Shown piece by piece: positions 50,120 through 58,658 of a stretch of 58,658 nt of DNA; position 1 is the stretch's first letter; each line of letters begins with the position of its first letter. Made by a program: the position numbers and the translations under genes. The DNA comes from Desulfuromonadales bacterium (GTDB taxonomy: Bacteria; Desulfobacterota; Desulfuromonadia; Geobacterales; Pseudopelobacteraceae): contig JAENWA010000095.1 of assembly GCA_016650295.1 (NCBI GenBank), positions 1 through 58,658 on the forward strand, given 5' to 3'. The notes under the pieces are model-generated. The model was not told the origin of the DNA and did no database searches. It saw only the letters and a program-made list of their open reading frames with translations.

Positions 50120-51643
50120 TTATCGTATTTTTTTAAAAATTATCACCGGATCTTCATCCTGCATGGTTCTGTACTGGTGTAATGATGGTGATTCATTGTT
50201 TTCAAACGGAATGTCAGGAGAGTTAATTGGTATGGCCTGATAATTATGCCAATCGACATTCTGCTCCAGATAAAGTCTTACTTGCTCATCTTTATCACAG
50301 ATGACATGTTTCCTGATGATTATCCAGTCTGCATTTCTGGCAGGTAAAAGATTTTCGCCAGTCAACCCGCCTACGATCTGTAGTGTTGTGTAGAACTTCA
50401 AGGGTAGGTCCTCATAGGTAATGGCAACAATGTCACTCGTTTTTGCATGATTATTGAGATAACTGACGATACCTTCGATAGGGCCGTTATATTTATGGGT
50501 CATCTCATACCAGTAGTCTTTTAGTGGATTAGAGTACAGCAATAACATTACGATTAGAGCACCAAAGATAAGTGATCTCGTCAGAGCAGCCTCGACAACC
50601 ATCGCCATAAGTATGCACAAAACGGGAATCAGTGGCGAAAGATACCGAAAGTACGGGGCCGGACTCGTAACTGATAATATTGCCAGGCAGGATATTATAA
50701 AGAGAGACAGGAGTGCAACCAGCTCTTTTGTGGCTTTATCCAGCGGAATGAAGCGTTCAACGGCACGGCATCCGGAAATCCAGAGGTATATTACAGGGAT
50801 AAGAATAGCTACAGGAACTACATGCTGAAATATCTCTGCGATAAAGTGTTTGGCAGACATGAATGCCTGAGTTCCTGTATGAATGGCTTGATACCCACTG
50901 CTGTAGAATGTTCCTCCATACCAGATTATTCCGGGGATATTCACAATACCGACAATTGCATATAAAATAACAATTATCTTGATACATCTCCGATGATAGA
51001 TAAGGGCATGAATCATCATTGTCAGTCCGAGTGGAACGCAGTAGATGTAATGGGTATTAAAAAGAAAAATGAGGGCAATTGTTGTTATGGTTGCGCCATG
51101 TTTCCGGTCAGCTGTAATTCTGGAATAACCGTACAGGGCCAGTAGCGAGAAAAAAGCGGTAATACTGAGGTATTTACATTGGCGAGATAAAATCAGGAAA
51201 GGGACACATGTAGCGAGGATAAACGACGCAAGCAGCGCAAGACGACGATTTTTCCAAGTTGTTCGGACATATATGTAACCAAGTACTACCGTTGCAACAC
51301 CAAACAAGGCAAAGGGTAGACGAGCAGTAAATGTTGATATATGAACAGAGAAAAAGAGGGCAAGGAGATAAAACGGGAACCAAGGATGCCATTTCCAGAG
51401 ATAATTGGCTCCGTAATCAGCCCCCAGTTCTTGGGAGAAAAAATTCACTCCGTCATAGCCGAGCGGCAAACCACCGTGAAGAATCGTCCTTGCAATCAGC
51501 GCAGTTTGTGCCTCGTCCTGCCAGAGATAGCCATTTCCCAAATTTGTAAGGAAAAGAAAAAAAACCACCCCCAATATCAGGAGTTCACACAAAACTCCTT
51601 GTTGACTAAACTCACGTGAAACAAATTTCTGTACCAAGGTCAT
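50120..51643 (-). CDS. GT39-type membrane glycosyltransferase
   Basis: The 507-residue protein has about 11 membrane segments. The first loop reads LGNGYLWQDEAQTALIARTI, with the Asp-Glu pair of GT39/PMT enzymes. The middle has LWKWHPWFPFYLLAL and RLPFALFG, typical of ArnT-like transferases. The C-terminal domain of about 100 residues is soluble. The start is placed at ATG 51643; the longer frame to 51760 overlaps the flavoprotein gene. It probably transfers a sugar from a polyprenyl carrier to an unknown envelope acceptor. Confidence 0.85.
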   Translation of the reverse strand: MTLVQKFVSREFSQQGVLCELLILGVVFFLFLTNLGNGYLWQDEAQTALIARTILHGGLPLGYDGVNFFSQELGADYGANYLWKWHPWFPFYLLALFFSVHISTFTARLPFALFGVATVVLGYIYVRTTWKNRRLALLASFILATCVPFLILSRQCKYLSITAFFSLLALYGYSRITADRKHGATITTIALIFLFNTHYIYCVPLGLTMMIHALIYHRRCIKIIVILYAIVGIVNIPGIIWYGGTFYSSGYQAIHTGTQAFMSAKHFIAEIFQHVVPVAILIPVIYLWISGCRAVERFIPLDKATKELVALLSLFIISCLAILSVTSPAPYFRYLSPLIPVLCILMAMVVEAALTRSLIFGALIVMLLLYSNPLKDYWYEMTHKYNGPIEGIVSYLNNHAKTSDIVAITYEDLPLKFYTTLQIVGGLTGENLLPARNADWIIIRKHVICDKDEQVRLYLEQNVDWHNYQAIPINSPDIPFENNESPSLHQYRTMQDEDPVIIFKKIR

Positions 51644-51677
51644 GAGACACTCTCTTTCCGCTTCACAATCCCGACTA

Positions 51678-53303
51678 TTATTGGTAATTTTTATTCTCCT
51701 CGTGGTATTCTTCTTCTGCATTGACCTGCCAAATATTACTTTTATCGGTGCGATTAACAATTATATTATCCACAGCAGTCATGGCTGTTAACATTGAGTG
51801 ATCGGCATTATTGTAACGATGCATTCCGTTGCGCCCGATTAGAAACATATTGGTAATACTGTCGGTAAAATCACGCACAGTGTCGAATAATTCATAGCTA
51901 CCAAAATAGGCGGGGTAAGCCTTCGGCATTCTCAATACAGTTGAATCAAGTACATCTTCCTGATTGATAATTTCAATACTGGCAAGTTCTCTGATGGCAA
52001 AATCAGCTAAATGAGCATCCACCATAGACCAGAGTTCATCCCCCTCGTTGCAAAAGTATTCGAGGCCGATCCAAACGGTATCCGGATCATGCACCATATA
52101 GGGGCTCCAGTTATTAAAAATTTGCAACCGTCCCAGTTTTACCTCGCGTTCTTGGATGTAGATCCAATTGTCAGGTACTAGATCATGAATAGTTTTGTGT
52201 TCTGTCTCCTTTTTGATTTTTAGCCTCTTTAGGAGCAGCCCAACTGTTATGAAATCTCTGTAAACAAGTCCGCTGGCAACGAACTTGACCGGCTCCGGAA
52301 CCGTCTCTCCCATCGCTGCAACAAGTTCACGTACAGGCATAGAAGATAGTAAATAGTCAACTTTGTGTCGAGTCACCTCTCCACTGATGCCATCTCGCAC
52401 CTTAACCATCGTTATACGATTATCGGCTGTTTCAATCCCTACAACCGTAGCGTTGAGAATTACTTGACCGCCATTGGCTTGAATGGCCTCTGCTGCTTTC
52501 TCCCAGATCTGACCAGGTCCTAGCTTTGGGTAATAGAATTGTTCGATCAGACTTGTTTCAACCTCTTTCTGGTCGATGTTGTCCTGTGACACAAACCTTT
52601 TCCTGAGGGCGTGTAGGATGGTTTTCGTCACTGAAAGACCTTTTATCCGCTGTGCACCCCATTCAGGCTTGATATCACGGCAGGATACCCCCCAGACCTT
52701 TTCTGTGTAGTCCTTGAAAAAGGTTCGATACAGTTCAACCCCGAAACGATTGATAAAGAAATCTTCCAGGGATTTTTCAGTGCGAAGTGGTAGCAGTTGC
52801 ACTTTCAGATAACTCAATCCTATTTTCAGGATACGAATTAGGCCTAGGTTTGTCAGAGTGTCAAAGGTGAGTCTGATGGGGTAATTGAAAAACTTTCGTA
52901 GAAAAAAAATGCGCGAGAGGCGGTTTCTGACCAACATTACTTCATCAGTTTTTTCTGGATCAGGTGCTTGAGTTGGAATCACCTCTTTAGATCGAAGAGG
53001 GCGCAGGTTACATGAACTGGAAATAGGCACGGTGCGGCCAAGCAGCTTGTCGTCCCTTGCAGGTGCTCCCTGGAGTGGAAAAATATTTTGCCACCATTCC
53101 ATGACTCGTGTTGATTTTGAAAAGAAACGGTGCCCGCCGATGTCTATCCGGTTGCCCTTATATACAACTGTCTTGGAAATACCGCCAATGTCACCAGTCA
53201 TCTCGAAGACTATCGGCACAATATCGGTTTTATCCAGAAGTTCATATGCAGCAGTTAGCCCAGCCGGGCCAGCTCCGATGATTATGGCTGTTTGTTTGTC
53301 CAA
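51678..53303 (-). CDS. FAD-dependent oxidoreductase, UDP-galactopyranose mutase/protoporphyrinogen oxidase-like
   Basis: The 541-residue protein has the N-terminal dinucleotide-binding motif [18 protein letters not shown] and a [20 protein letters not shown] segment typical of the amine-oxidase/UGM-like superfamily. A C-terminal FAD-contacting part contains [19 protein letters not shown]. Such enzymes in glycan clusters are often called UDP-galactopyranose mutase-like but may act on other nucleotide sugars. It is followed closely by a GT39 gene; the upstream 400 bp contains only remnants. The reaction is not determined. Confidence 0.85.
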   Translation of the reverse strand: MDKQTAIIIGAGPAGLTAAYELLDKTDIVPIVFEMTGDIGGISKTVVYKGNRIDIGGHRFFSKSTRVMEWWQNIFPLQGAPARDDKLLGRTVPISSSCNLRPLRSKEVIPTQAPDPEKTDEVMLVRNRLSRIFFLRKFFNYPIRLTFDTLTNLGLIRILKIGLSYLKVQLLPLRTEKSLEDFFINRFGVELYRTFFKDYTEKVWGVSCRDIKPEWGAQRIKGLSVTKTILHALRKRFVSQDNIDQKEVETSLIEQFYYPKLGPGQIWEKAAEAIQANGGQVILNATVVGIETADNRITMVKVRDGISGEVTRHKVDYLLSSMPVRELVAAMGETVPEPVKFVASGLVYRDFITVGLLLKRLKIKKETEHKTIHDLVPDNWIYIQEREVKLGRLQIFNNWSPYMVHDPDTVWIGLEYFCNEGDELWSMVDAHLADFAIRELASIEIINQEDVLDSTVLRMPKAYPAYFGSYELFDTVRDFTDSITNMFLIGRNGMHRYNNADHSMLTAMTAVDNIIVNRTDKSNIWQVNAEEEYHEENKNYQ

Positions 53304-53450
53304 GGAAGTTCCGTCCTTATTGTGAGAGAATCTGAAACATCATTAGCAGATATTATTAAAACTATCTACTTAAATACGAGACTAAACGATTATCAGCACT
53401 TAATACGAAATCACATTGAAGATCCCCTCAAGCCCCTTGGCCATCCCGGT

Positions 53451-53590
53451 CCAGTACTAGTGAGACAGCAATATATGGATCGTATTTTCTCAGGCTATCT
53501 ATTTTCATAATCACATACTTGGTTGTTAGTGTTAATGGGCACGCGTATAAACCACCAAGCAAGAACAGCCTGTGAGAAGGTTGCAACAGT
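53451..53590. repeat. 140-bp direct repeat, copy B, with GT39 5' fragment
   Basis: This is the second copy of 49960-50099. On the minus strand ATG 53508 begins MKIDSLRKYDPYIAVSLVL, the first residues of a GT39 protein (compare MKIDSLSKYVPYIVVSLVL of the 48413 gene), and then homology stops at 53451. It is a truncated GT39 copy. Between 53304 and 53450 I see nothing else. Confidence 0.8.
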
Positions 53591-53650
53591 TAAAAACCGC
53601 AGTGCCTCAGGGTTTAATAGCTTAAAAAGAACTTTTTCTTTGCTGTTCAT
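53495..53650 (-). CDS. Possible small membrane peptide gene (51 residues)
   Basis: ATG 53650 opens a 51-codon frame encoding MNSKEKVLFKLLNPEALRFL and then a hydrophobic stretch (TFSQAVLAWWFIRVP). Its C-terminal half is conserved in frame in copy A of the 140-bp repeat (AVLAWWFIRVPVNTNNQVCD), where the 5' half has been replaced by other sequence. Conservation in frame suggests a real small gene preceding GT39 genes, now beside a truncated one. The function is unknown. Confidence 0.4.
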   Translation of the reverse strand: MNSKEKVLFKLLNPEALRFLTVATFSQAVLAWWFIRVPINTNNQVCDYENR

Positions 53651-53701
53651 TTTGTCATCTTATACATAAGAGTAAAAGCTTACGCTACAACTCTGGCCAT
53701 G

Positions 53702-55363
53702 TCAGTAATTATCCGCCGATACTGCCTGTTTCTCTTGCATAAGCTGCCGTATAAGATCCAGACTCCTGACCGCATTAGCACGGTAGCCCACCAGATCGGA
53801 TTCCTTTGACAGCAGCATCCTCTTGAAATACTCAATCGCCTTGGGATTGTCACCAAGGTAGTAGTATGACTGGGCGAGCAAGTCAAGCGTATCAAGTGCA
53901 TCTTCATTTTTCATCAAGGCCGCCTGCAGCGGGCCGATGGCCTCTCTCCATTCCTTTCGCTGGAAATGTAACAAGCCGGTGGCCAGATCAATATTCCTGT
54001 CGCCCGCATCCAGTTGCCGAAGTCTGGAAAATGTAGCAAATGCCTTGTCATTCGACCCGGCATGAAAATAGTTCCAGCCCAGGTTCGAGAGACTCTTCAC
54101 ACTTGTGGGATTAGTTGCGACCGCATGCTCCCAGAGCACGGTATCATTGCGGTATACCTGATTCTGCCGGGATGAAAGGATCGCAAGTGCGATGATCGCC
54201 ATCGCAAGAACTGCTTGGCGCTGAACGGCCCAGAGGCCTTCTTTCAATAACAGCGCCACAAGGATAAAGACCATGCCATACGAAGGGAGGTAGAAATAAC
54301 GGTCTGCGACCACCGGATAGGTCTGGAAGAAATTCATCACCGGCAGAAGTGTGATGATGTACCAGAGCAGGCCGAAGAGAAGTTCCGGATGCTTCTTTCG
54401 CTGATTAATCGACACGGCACCCAGTGCGGCAAGTATCGCCACCGATCCCGCGACCTTCCAACTTGCCAGCGTCAGGGCGAACGGCACCTCATATGCGATG
54501 GTGAAACCGACCGGCGCCACCAATTTACCCAGATAATAGAGCGGGATCTGCAATGCCACGGACAACCGCTCCGTGAAACTCCAGGAAGAGAGCCCCTGTT
54601 CGGCAATCATATGAGTCTGTGTTGCAACGGTTTTAAAGAAGAAGAAGGCAGCCAGCATGATAATGCCTGAAGGAATCATAACTTGTGCCGCCGCTTGCAC
54701 GCGGATCTTTTGCTGTCGGCAAAACAGTACGGCAATGAAGATCAGGGGTAGCGTTATGGTGGTAGCTTTCGAAAGCATCGAGCAAAGATAAAGCAGCAGG
54801 ATGCCGACAATCTGCAAGGGTTTCGGGTCGGTATCACTCTCAACGGCATTTACAAATGCATAGGTTGTCATGAAGAAAAAAAAGCCTGATACGAGAACAT
54901 TCCTGGTGAACAACGCAGAAACCGGTTCGCAGTGGTAGGGGAGTACGGCAAACAGGAGCGCTGTGAAAAACGGAATCAGGCGTTCCGGCACAGATGATTG
55001 ATTTTTGTCTCGGCCAAGACAAAGAAGCAACGCATGGGTAAAAAAATAAACGGCAACGAGATTGCCGCAGTAGTAGATAAGATTTGAAGCATGAAACCCG
55101 GAAGGCCTTCCGTCCCACACAAGATAATCGATGGCATAGGTGACATCACGCAGAGGAAGATATTCCACGCCATTGGAGAGGGTGAAAAAAATCTTTCGAA
55201 GATCAAACTGCCGGTAGACTTCATTGGTTACGACATTTGTGTTGTCGTCGTACACGAAACCATTGAACAGGGTATTGCCGTAGACCAGAAGCGCAACAAC
55301 ACAGAGAAGTGAGAGCTGCACCCACAAAGATGACCATTTTTCCATGCCCTGCTGTTCACTCAT
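53702..55363 (-). CDS. TMTC-like membrane protein with C-terminal TPR repeats
   Basis: The 553-residue protein has about ten membrane segments. The first loop reads GFVYDDNTNVVTNEVYRQFD, with the Asp-Asp pair, and YLPLRDVTYAIDY follows. The C-terminal 180 residues contain TPR units (SLSNLGWNYFHAGSNDKAFA and LLAQSYYYLGDNPKAIEYFK). It is homologous to the proteins at 37387 and 46876 and to the fragment at 46485. The first ATG (55363) touches a heptamer array; ATG 55345 (MEKWSSLW) is an alternative start. It probably works with neighbouring GT39 enzymes in periplasmic glycosylation. Confidence 0.82.
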   Translation of the reverse strand: MSEQQGMEKWSSLWVQLSLLCVVALLVYGNTLFNGFVYDDNTNVVTNEVYRQFDLRKIFFTLSNGVEYLPLRDVTYAIDYLVWDGRPSGFHASNLIYYCGNLVAVYFFTHALLLCLGRDKNQSSVPERLIPFFTALLFAVLPYHCEPVSALFTRNVLVSGFFFFMTTYAFVNAVESDTDPKPLQIVGILLLYLCSMLSKATTITLPLIFIAVLFCRQQKIRVQAAAQVMIPSGIIMLAAFFFFKTVATQTHMIAEQGLSSWSFTERLSVALQIPLYYLGKLVAPVGFTIAYEVPFALTLASWKVAGSVAILAALGAVSINQRKKHPELLFGLLWYIITLLPVMNFFQTYPVVADRYFYLPSYGMVFILVALLLKEGLWAVQRQAVLAMAIIALAILSSRQNQVYRNDTVLWEHAVATNPTSVKSLSNLGWNYFHAGSNDKAFATFSRLRQLDAGDRNIDLATGLLHFQRKEWREAIGPLQAALMKNEDALDTLDLLAQSYYYLGDNPKAIEYFKRMLLSKESDLVGYRANAVRSLDLIRQLMQEKQAVSADNY

Positions 55364-55462
55364 CCATCATCCCTCATCCCCTGTCAACTCTCAATGTGCC
55401 GCATGCTGCATGCGCGTTTCAACGTTCAACCTTCAACCTTCAACCTTCAACCTTCAACCTAC
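55361..55462. repeat. Heptamer-type repeat, locus 8
   Basis: TCATCCC-like units (55363-55383) are followed by five CTTCAAC/GTTCAAC units (55419-55458), with GCATGCTGCATGC between them. It fills the gap between two minus-strand genes and ends at the stop codon (55459-55461) of the GT39 gene. Confidence 0.75.
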
Positions 55463-56946
55463 CTGAAAGGGACATCCCTGCGTCTGACGATGTAACCGAA
55501 CGGCAACTGCCGGTCAAAAACATACCAGCTACTGATAACCAACATAACTTCGTTAATGCCAGGCTGTTTTGACCATTCTGGCTGAAAGACGATGTACTTG
55601 GGACGTTTGGCAAACAGCGCACTCGTCAGTTCATTCTTTGCAGCTTCGGGGTCACGCGACCACCCCACCAGAACGCTTCCAAGAAACGGCGTCGGAGATC
55701 TTCGGTCAGCCAGAAAATACAACTCAGGCTCCAGACCCCACTGGAAGATGTAATCGTCCGTCCCGGTTCGTTCTTTCAGGAAGCGAGCAGTCTTGGCAAC
55801 ATTGACAAAAATCGGGCCATGCTTGGTAATTGAAATCTCCTCTGGGGAATAGACTGTGTATAATTTGTAGTTCTTGAGTAGTATCATCCCAAAGCATACA
55901 GCGAAGAGCAGCAGGGTAATCCATGCAACCGGCCTTCTCAAGGAGGCAAGATAGGCAAGGGCGATGCCGGCGAGGGCGGAGATAAACGGCACCAGGTTAA
56001 TAAAATAGTGGGGAAAGTATTTTCCCGGCAAGGCGACCGCACACCATGCGGCAGGAATCAGAAGGAACATGAAGAGGCCCGACAGGTTCCTTTTCTCCTT
56101 CAGTAGCCAGGGGAGTGAAAACAGGGCCAGAGCAAACGGTATCAACAATGGGGCCAACATACTGATCATCATCGGAAGCGTTGCTCTGGAAAGTTGCATC
56201 CCTTTATACTTGTTTGGGAACACCACCGTCCAGTAGAGAAACTGATCCAAGCCACCGCGAAGGGCAAAGTAACCAATTGTTGCCAGAGCCAGAATCGCCA
56301 TGGGAACAAGGAAAGCGGCCAGATCGATAAGCGTCTCCTTAAGACGATTTTTACCGGATCTGGTGAAGGGTATAACCAGAAATTCCAGGGCCACAAAGGG
56401 CAAAGCTACCGGCTTGATCAACATGGCCAGACCGGCGCACAGACCGCACCAGCAGAGCGACGAGCGCTTGTTCGTCTCAATCGCCCCCAGCATGAACCAG
56501 GCGCCCAACGTCAAGGGCAGGATCAGGAACACCTCACTGTTGCTGCTGCTCCCCTCCATCAGTGGAAAGCTGGAAAAGACCGCGAAGATGGCTGCCGCCC
56601 ACAGACCGGCAGTAACTCCCGCTACACGACGAGCCACAAGGTAGACCGCAAGTACGGTTCCCAAGGCGTAGAGAGCGGTGAAGATGCGGATCCCTTCGAC
56701 GGTGGCACTGAACAACACGATGCCGAGAGCGTGCAGGTAGAATACTCCGGGAGGTTTGATTTCGATCGCATCCCGGTAAGGCAGGCCGCCCCGCAGGATC
56801 TCCTGGGCAATGGCGGCATAATGCCCCTCGTCCCGGTCGAACGGTTCATGGAGGAACGCCAGCCGGAGTAGCACGGACAGGGCCAGGATTGCGGCAAGAA
56901 CGACAAGCTCCCAGTGATCTTTCAGGTATTTCAATGCATGTATCAT
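55459..56946 (-). CDS. GT39/ArnT-type membrane glycosyltransferase
   Basis: The 495-residue protein has about 11 membrane segments. The loop after the first reads FDRDEGHYAAIAQEILRGGL, containing the Asp-Glu motif, and the second half of the loop has IKPPGVFYLHALG. The C-terminal domain has DDYIFQWGLEPELYFLADRR, similar in arrangement to the other GT39 proteins here but clearly divergent. It transfers a sugar from a polyprenyl carrier to an unknown acceptor. The gene is bracketed by two heptamer arrays. Confidence 0.88.
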   Translation of the reverse strand: MIHALKYLKDHWELVVLAAILALSVLLRLAFLHEPFDRDEGHYAAIAQEILRGGLPYRDAIEIKPPGVFYLHALGIVLFSATVEGIRIFTALYALGTVLAVYLVARRVAGVTAGLWAAAIFAVFSSFPLMEGSSSNSEVFLILPLTLGAWFMLGAIETNKRSSLCWCGLCAGLAMLIKPVALPFVALEFLVIPFTRSGKNRLKETLIDLAAFLVPMAILALATIGYFALRGGLDQFLYWTVVFPNKYKGMQLSRATLPMMISMLAPLLIPFALALFSLPWLLKEKRNLSGLFMFLLIPAAWCAVALPGKYFPHYFINLVPFISALAGIALAYLASLRRPVAWITLLLFAVCFGMILLKNYKLYTVYSPEEISITKHGPIFVNVAKTARFLKERTGTDDYIFQWGLEPELYFLADRRSPTPFLGSVLVGWSRDPEAAKNELTSALFAKRPKYIVFQPEWSKQPGINEVMLVISSWYVFDRQLPFGYIVRRRDVPFR

Positions 56947-56961
56947 ATTGGTTTCCTAAAT

Positions 56962-57101
56962 AGTAACTACTCAGGTGGATAGACTGAAAGGGTTTAGACT
57001 GAAGGTATAATCCTTCATCCTTCATCCTTCATCCTTCATCCTTCATCCTTCATTCTTCATTCTTCATCCCTCATCCCTCATCCCTCAACCCTCAACCTTT
57101 T
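56962..57101. repeat. Heptamer-type inverted repeat, locus 9 (longest)
   Basis: The flank TAACTACTCAGGTGG (as at 6.74 kb) and left-arm GACTGAA units (56980-57005) are followed by eleven or more CTTCATC/CTTCATT/CTCATCC/CTCAACC units (57011-57099). The methyltransferase stop codon (57078-57080) and its last six codons lie in the array. Confidence 0.8.
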
Positions 57102-57995
57102 AAACCCCACCACAGCGATATTGCCGACAGACATGGCCACGGTCACCCGGCCAATGCCCATCCGGTCGAGAGCCGCAATCAGAGTATGCTTTGCACCCAG
57201 TGGAAACGGCAGAAGCCTGAGCCAGTAGTTGAGTGGATAGCGGTTAGCTATCGGCATTACCCTGATATCACTGAAACCGGCCTTCTCGAGTAGATAGCGG
57301 ACACTTTGGGGTGAGAAGAGCTGAAGGTGTTCGATATCGAAAATGGGAGACTTCCGTCCAAGTAGCCGAGCCGAAAGAGCTCGCCTGTTATGGCAGATGA
57401 AAAAAGCAGCCCCGCCCGGCTTAAGCAGTTTCTCCACCGCACAAACCATCACCAGTGGATCATGAAGATGCTCAAGGGTCTGGAAGCAGGTTACCAGGCT
57501 GAAACTGCCAGGCTCAAAATCAGCGTCGTGAAAGATTCCTTCCCTTATCAGCGGACGTATATCGTCACGGGCAGCCGCAATCGGCGCCCGCGATGGTTCC
57601 ACTCCAAGCACTCCATCGAAACCGGACTCCAGCAGGCGTTCCAGAAACGCACCGTCGCCCGTGCCGATGTCCAGGGTTCCGTGGCGATCCGGCAAGCGTT
57701 CGATAAAATCCGCTAACACCTCAGCGTATGTTTTGGCCGCATAGTGGGCCTCGATCCCGCTATCAAAAGCAGCTTCTCCATAGCCCGCCGCCATGTAATT
57801 CTCACTGGGGAGTGGATTGGCATACAGCAGGTCGCAGGTGGGGCAATCGAGCAGCCGGTAATGCATGTACTCGGGCATTTTGCGGGAGGCGAAGGCAAAA
57901 CTGTCGAGCCGGCCAAATTCGAAATTTGCCTCGGCAAAGACCCGGCTGGTGTCGGAAGAACCGCACACAGGGCACTGTCTCGAAATCATTTCCAT
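57078..57995 (-). CDS. SAM-dependent methyltransferase with N-terminal zinc motif
   Basis: The 305-residue protein has an N-terminal zinc-ribbon pattern (CPVCGSSD...LLDCPTCDLLYANPLP) and the class I methyltransferase core LDIGTGDGAFLERLL (about residue 110), GVEPSRAPIAAA, and VTCFQTLEHLHDP. A C-terminal region contains FDIEHLQLFSPQSVRYLLEK, typical of methyltransferases of the C-methyl/glycan type. The last residues (RLRVEG) are encoded by a heptamer array, so the native C-terminus may have been changed. It lies 17 bp after the GT2 gene and is probably co-transcribed with it. Confidence 0.88.
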   Translation of the reverse strand: MEMISRQCPVCGSSDTSRVFAEANFEFGRLDSFAFASRKMPEYMHYRLLDCPTCDLLYANPLPSENYMAAGYGEAAFDSGIEAHYAAKTYAEVLADFIERLPDRHGTLDIGTGDGAFLERLLESGFDGVLGVEPSRAPIAAARDDIRPLIREGIFHDADFEPGSFSLVTCFQTLEHLHDPLVMVCAVEKLLKPGGAAFFICHNRRALSARLLGRKSPIFDIEHLQLFSPQSVRYLLEKAGFSDIRVMPIANRYPLNYWLRLLPFPLGAKHTLIAALDRMGIGRVTVAMSVGNIAVVGFKRLRVEG

Positions 57996-58012
57996 GGTTC
58001 GGTCATCTCCGG

Positions 58013-58658
58013 TCAGTTGCCGTGCCGTTCGACCGAGAAGTTACGCACTTCCCCGTCCCGGATCAGATGTTTTCGGATGAACAGCGGCCGCTGTTTGACC
58101 TCTTCGAATATCTTGGCGACGTACTCGCCGACTATCCCGATGGCAAAGAGATTGACCGAGCCGAAGAAGAGGATGATCAGCAGCATGGTTGTCACCCCCC
58201 GCGGCGCCAGTTCGGGGAAGAGTACGCGACTCGCGATCTGTGCTATCCCCATAATTATCGAGATTATGAAGAGTATGGTGCCGGCAAAGCTGAGGATGTT
58301 GAGCGGGGTATTGCTGAAGGAGAGAATACCTTTTTTCGCCCAGCCGATATTCTTGAGCAGACTGTTGGTAGTGACGCCGAACATCCGTTCCGGCCGGACA
58401 TAGTCGACGCCGGTCTGCCGGAAGCCGACGAAGGCCCTGATACCCCGCAGGAAGAGATCCCGTTCGGGGAATTGAAGGATGCACTGCACGACCTTCTTGT
58501 CCATCAACGAAAAATCGCCGGCATCGTGAGGTATGGTCAGATAGGAGAAGGCGTCGAATACCCGGTAGAACAGTTTGTAGGCCACCCGCATGAAAAAAGG
58601 AGCTTCCCGCTTGACCCGGCTGCCATAGACCACGTCGTACCCTTCGCGCCACTTTGCC
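58013..58658 (-). CDS. GT2 bactoprenol-type glycosyltransferase (5' end beyond the window)
   Basis: The C-terminal 214 residues are visible, and the frame runs off the right edge. The sequence WREGYDVVYGSRVKRE and DAGDFSLMDKKVV is that of the GtrB/ArnC/DPM-like GT2 group (the latter is the acceptor-side motif). Two membrane segments follow (PLNILSFAGTILFIISIIMG and TMLLIILFFGSVNLFAIGIV). These enzymes make polyprenyl-phosphate sugars, the donors that GT39 and TMTC-type proteins use in the periplasm, so the neighbourhood is consistent. Confidence 0.9.
   Translation of the reverse strand, partial: AKWREGYDVVYGSRVKREAPFFMRVAYKLFYRVFDAFSYLTIPHDAGDFSLMDKKVVQCILQFPERDLFLRGIRAFVGFRQTGVDYVRPERMFGVTTNSLLKNIGWAKKGILSFSNTPLNILSFAGTILFIISIIMGIAQIASRVLFPELAPRGVTTMLLIILFFGSVNLFAIGIVGEYVAKIFEEVKQRPLFIRKHLIRDGEVRNFSVERHGN

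Noticed and set aside
57011-57099. Heptamer array as a CRISPR array
   Set aside because: The units are contiguous 7-mers without spacers, and no cas genes are present in the window.

Overview
The window looks like chromosome of a Geobacter-like deltaproteobacterium. This is inferred from the tail of an SSS-type cation/acetate symporter at the left edge, a DUF294 nucleotidyltransferase beside it, many B12-type radical SAM genes and large envelope-glycan loci. No rRNA or other marker fixes the taxonomy. Three complete tRNA genes are present: Val-CAC, Leu-CAA and Ala-GGC. Most genes lie on the minus strand.

Layout. (1) 1-2.5 kb: symporter tail, DUF294 gene, tRNA-Val, then about 770 bp without a clear gene that holds terminators, a tRNA-Ala-like 3' fragment and the first heptamer repeat. 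(2) 2.5-10.7 kb, minus strand: a tightly coupled set of acyl carrier protein, malonyltransferase-like acyltransferase, hot-dog thioesterase, lipid A-type acyltransferase, GT2 glycosyltransferase, polysaccharide deacetylase and three radical SAM enzymes. A divergent fourth radical SAM gene and a PagL-like lipid A deacylase follow (11.1-13.2 kb). I read this as an unassigned pathway for a modified, ACP-carried acyl chain or glycolipid. (3) 13,281-27,475: a 14.2-kb integrated element in tRNA-Leu, bounded by an 18/19-bp direct repeat. It carries a P4-type integrase, a serine resolvase with a possible res site, AlpA, a small terminase subunit, an O-like replication gene containing an iteron origin, a DnaB-like helicase, a 1725-residue polyvalent-type protein and a RadC-HTH fusion. 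No large terminase, portal, capsid or tail gene is visible, so it resembles a phage satellite. (4) 27.5-30.7 kb: tRNA-Leu and tRNA-Ala, a DCC-family protein, an OmpA-like protein and a two-repeat lipoprotein. (5) 30.8-36.9 kb: GT2 enzyme, two paralogous B12-type radical SAM proteins and, between them, a two-component system. (6) 37.3-58.7 kb: an envelope-glycan region with TMTC-like TPR membrane proteins, GT39-type transferases, a GT9 transferase, two methyltransferases, a UDP-galactopyranose-mutase-like flavoprotein and a bactoprenol-type GT2 enzyme. Several partial or frameshifted copies record local duplication.

Across the non-element DNA run intergenic arrays of 7-bp units arranged as inverted pairs. 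The heptamer differs from locus to locus, but the architecture and the orientation relative to the neighbouring gene recur. These arrays, the satellite-like element with its lambda-like origin, and the radical SAM/ACP cluster are the items most worth following up.
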